Part shown: piece after piece, positions 13,220 through 13,288 of the stretch
How the letters are laid out: every line of letters begins with the position of its first letter
How positions within the stretch are numbered: position 1 is the first letter of the stretch
Assembly (NCBI GenBank): GCA_038212215.1
Contig: JBBQUT010000065.1
Coordinates: 1-13,288, forward strand
DNA from: JALZAI01 sp038212215
GTDB taxonomy: Bacteria; Actinomycetota; Actinomycetes; Mycobacteriales; Jatrophihabitantaceae
DNA length: 13,288 nucleotides
Direction: 5' to 3'
Notes under the pieces: generated by a model
What the model was told of the DNA's origin: nothing
Databases searched by the model: none
The model's input: only the letters and a program-made list of their open reading frames with translations
Program-made: the position numbers and the translations under genes

Positions 13220-13288
13220 TCAAACGACTGGATCTGCCGATGTCCGGTCGAATCTGTCGATCTTGTCGGGATCGGTCTTGAGCGCTCG
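13220..13288 (-). CDS. Probable C-terminal tail of a gene continuing past the window
   Basis: On the minus strand the last 69 bases read as 22 codons, ALKTDPDKIDRFDRT then SADPVV, and end in TGA. The acidic, lysine-containing composition is more protein-like than the arginine-rich shadows around it, and the stop falls about 20 bp after repeat copy J. It is too short to assign to a family. Confidence 0.35.
   Translation of the reverse strand, partial: RALKTDPDKIDRFDRTSADPVV

Overview
The window is GC-rich DNA from an actinobacterium, most likely of the mycobacterial/Gordonia/Rhodococcus group (Mycobacteriales). Lineage-typical families support this: an F420/deazaflavin-type nitroreductase-family protein, a decayed F420-type PPOX gene, a SCO6745-family protein and a SABATH-like methyltransferase similar to mycobacterial fatty acid methyltransferases. 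No rRNA, tRNA, CRISPR array, transposase, integrase or phage gene is visible.

Layout, left to right: GNAT acetyltransferase (+), small Smr-domain protein (+), DUF1801 protein (+), SABATH-like carboxyl methyltransferase (+), a divergent pair of DUF2000 protein (-) and Lrp/AsnC regulator (+), a deazaflavin-dependent nitroreductase-family gene with no canonical start codon (+), a membrane-anchored hypothetical protein (-), a NrdR-like protein with two ATP-cones (+), a dienelactone hydrolase (-), a second GNAT (-), a multiply frameshifted PPOX pseudogene (+), an FAD/NAD(P)-binding oxidoreductase (+), a SCO6745-family protein (-), and probably the C-terminal tail of a further leftward gene at the edge. 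The genes are mostly solitary, functionally unrelated, on mixed strands and not arranged in operons. They look like accessory genes.

The most striking signal lies between the genes. A diverged intergenic repeat of about 60-75 bp occurs about ten times (near 652, 1076, 1668, 3279, 5342, 7695, 8890, 9847, 11961 and 13150). Each copy has a left motif like CCGTCGAT and a right motif like GCGCAGATCGGTCCGT or GCGCATATGAATCCGT. The two motifs start exactly 40 bp apart in eight copies, although the sequence between them is not conserved. All copies point the same way whatever the strand of the neighbouring genes, and nearly every gene or small gene group is separated from the next by one copy. The result resembles a gene-cassette array punctuated by recombination sites (integron-like). 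However, the canonical attC core motifs are absent and no recombinase is in the window, so the function of the repeat is unproven.

Secondary points of interest are a LexA-like box before the nitroreductase-family gene, a palindrome over the start codon of the NrdR-like gene, and short tandem duplications next to two of the repeat copies.
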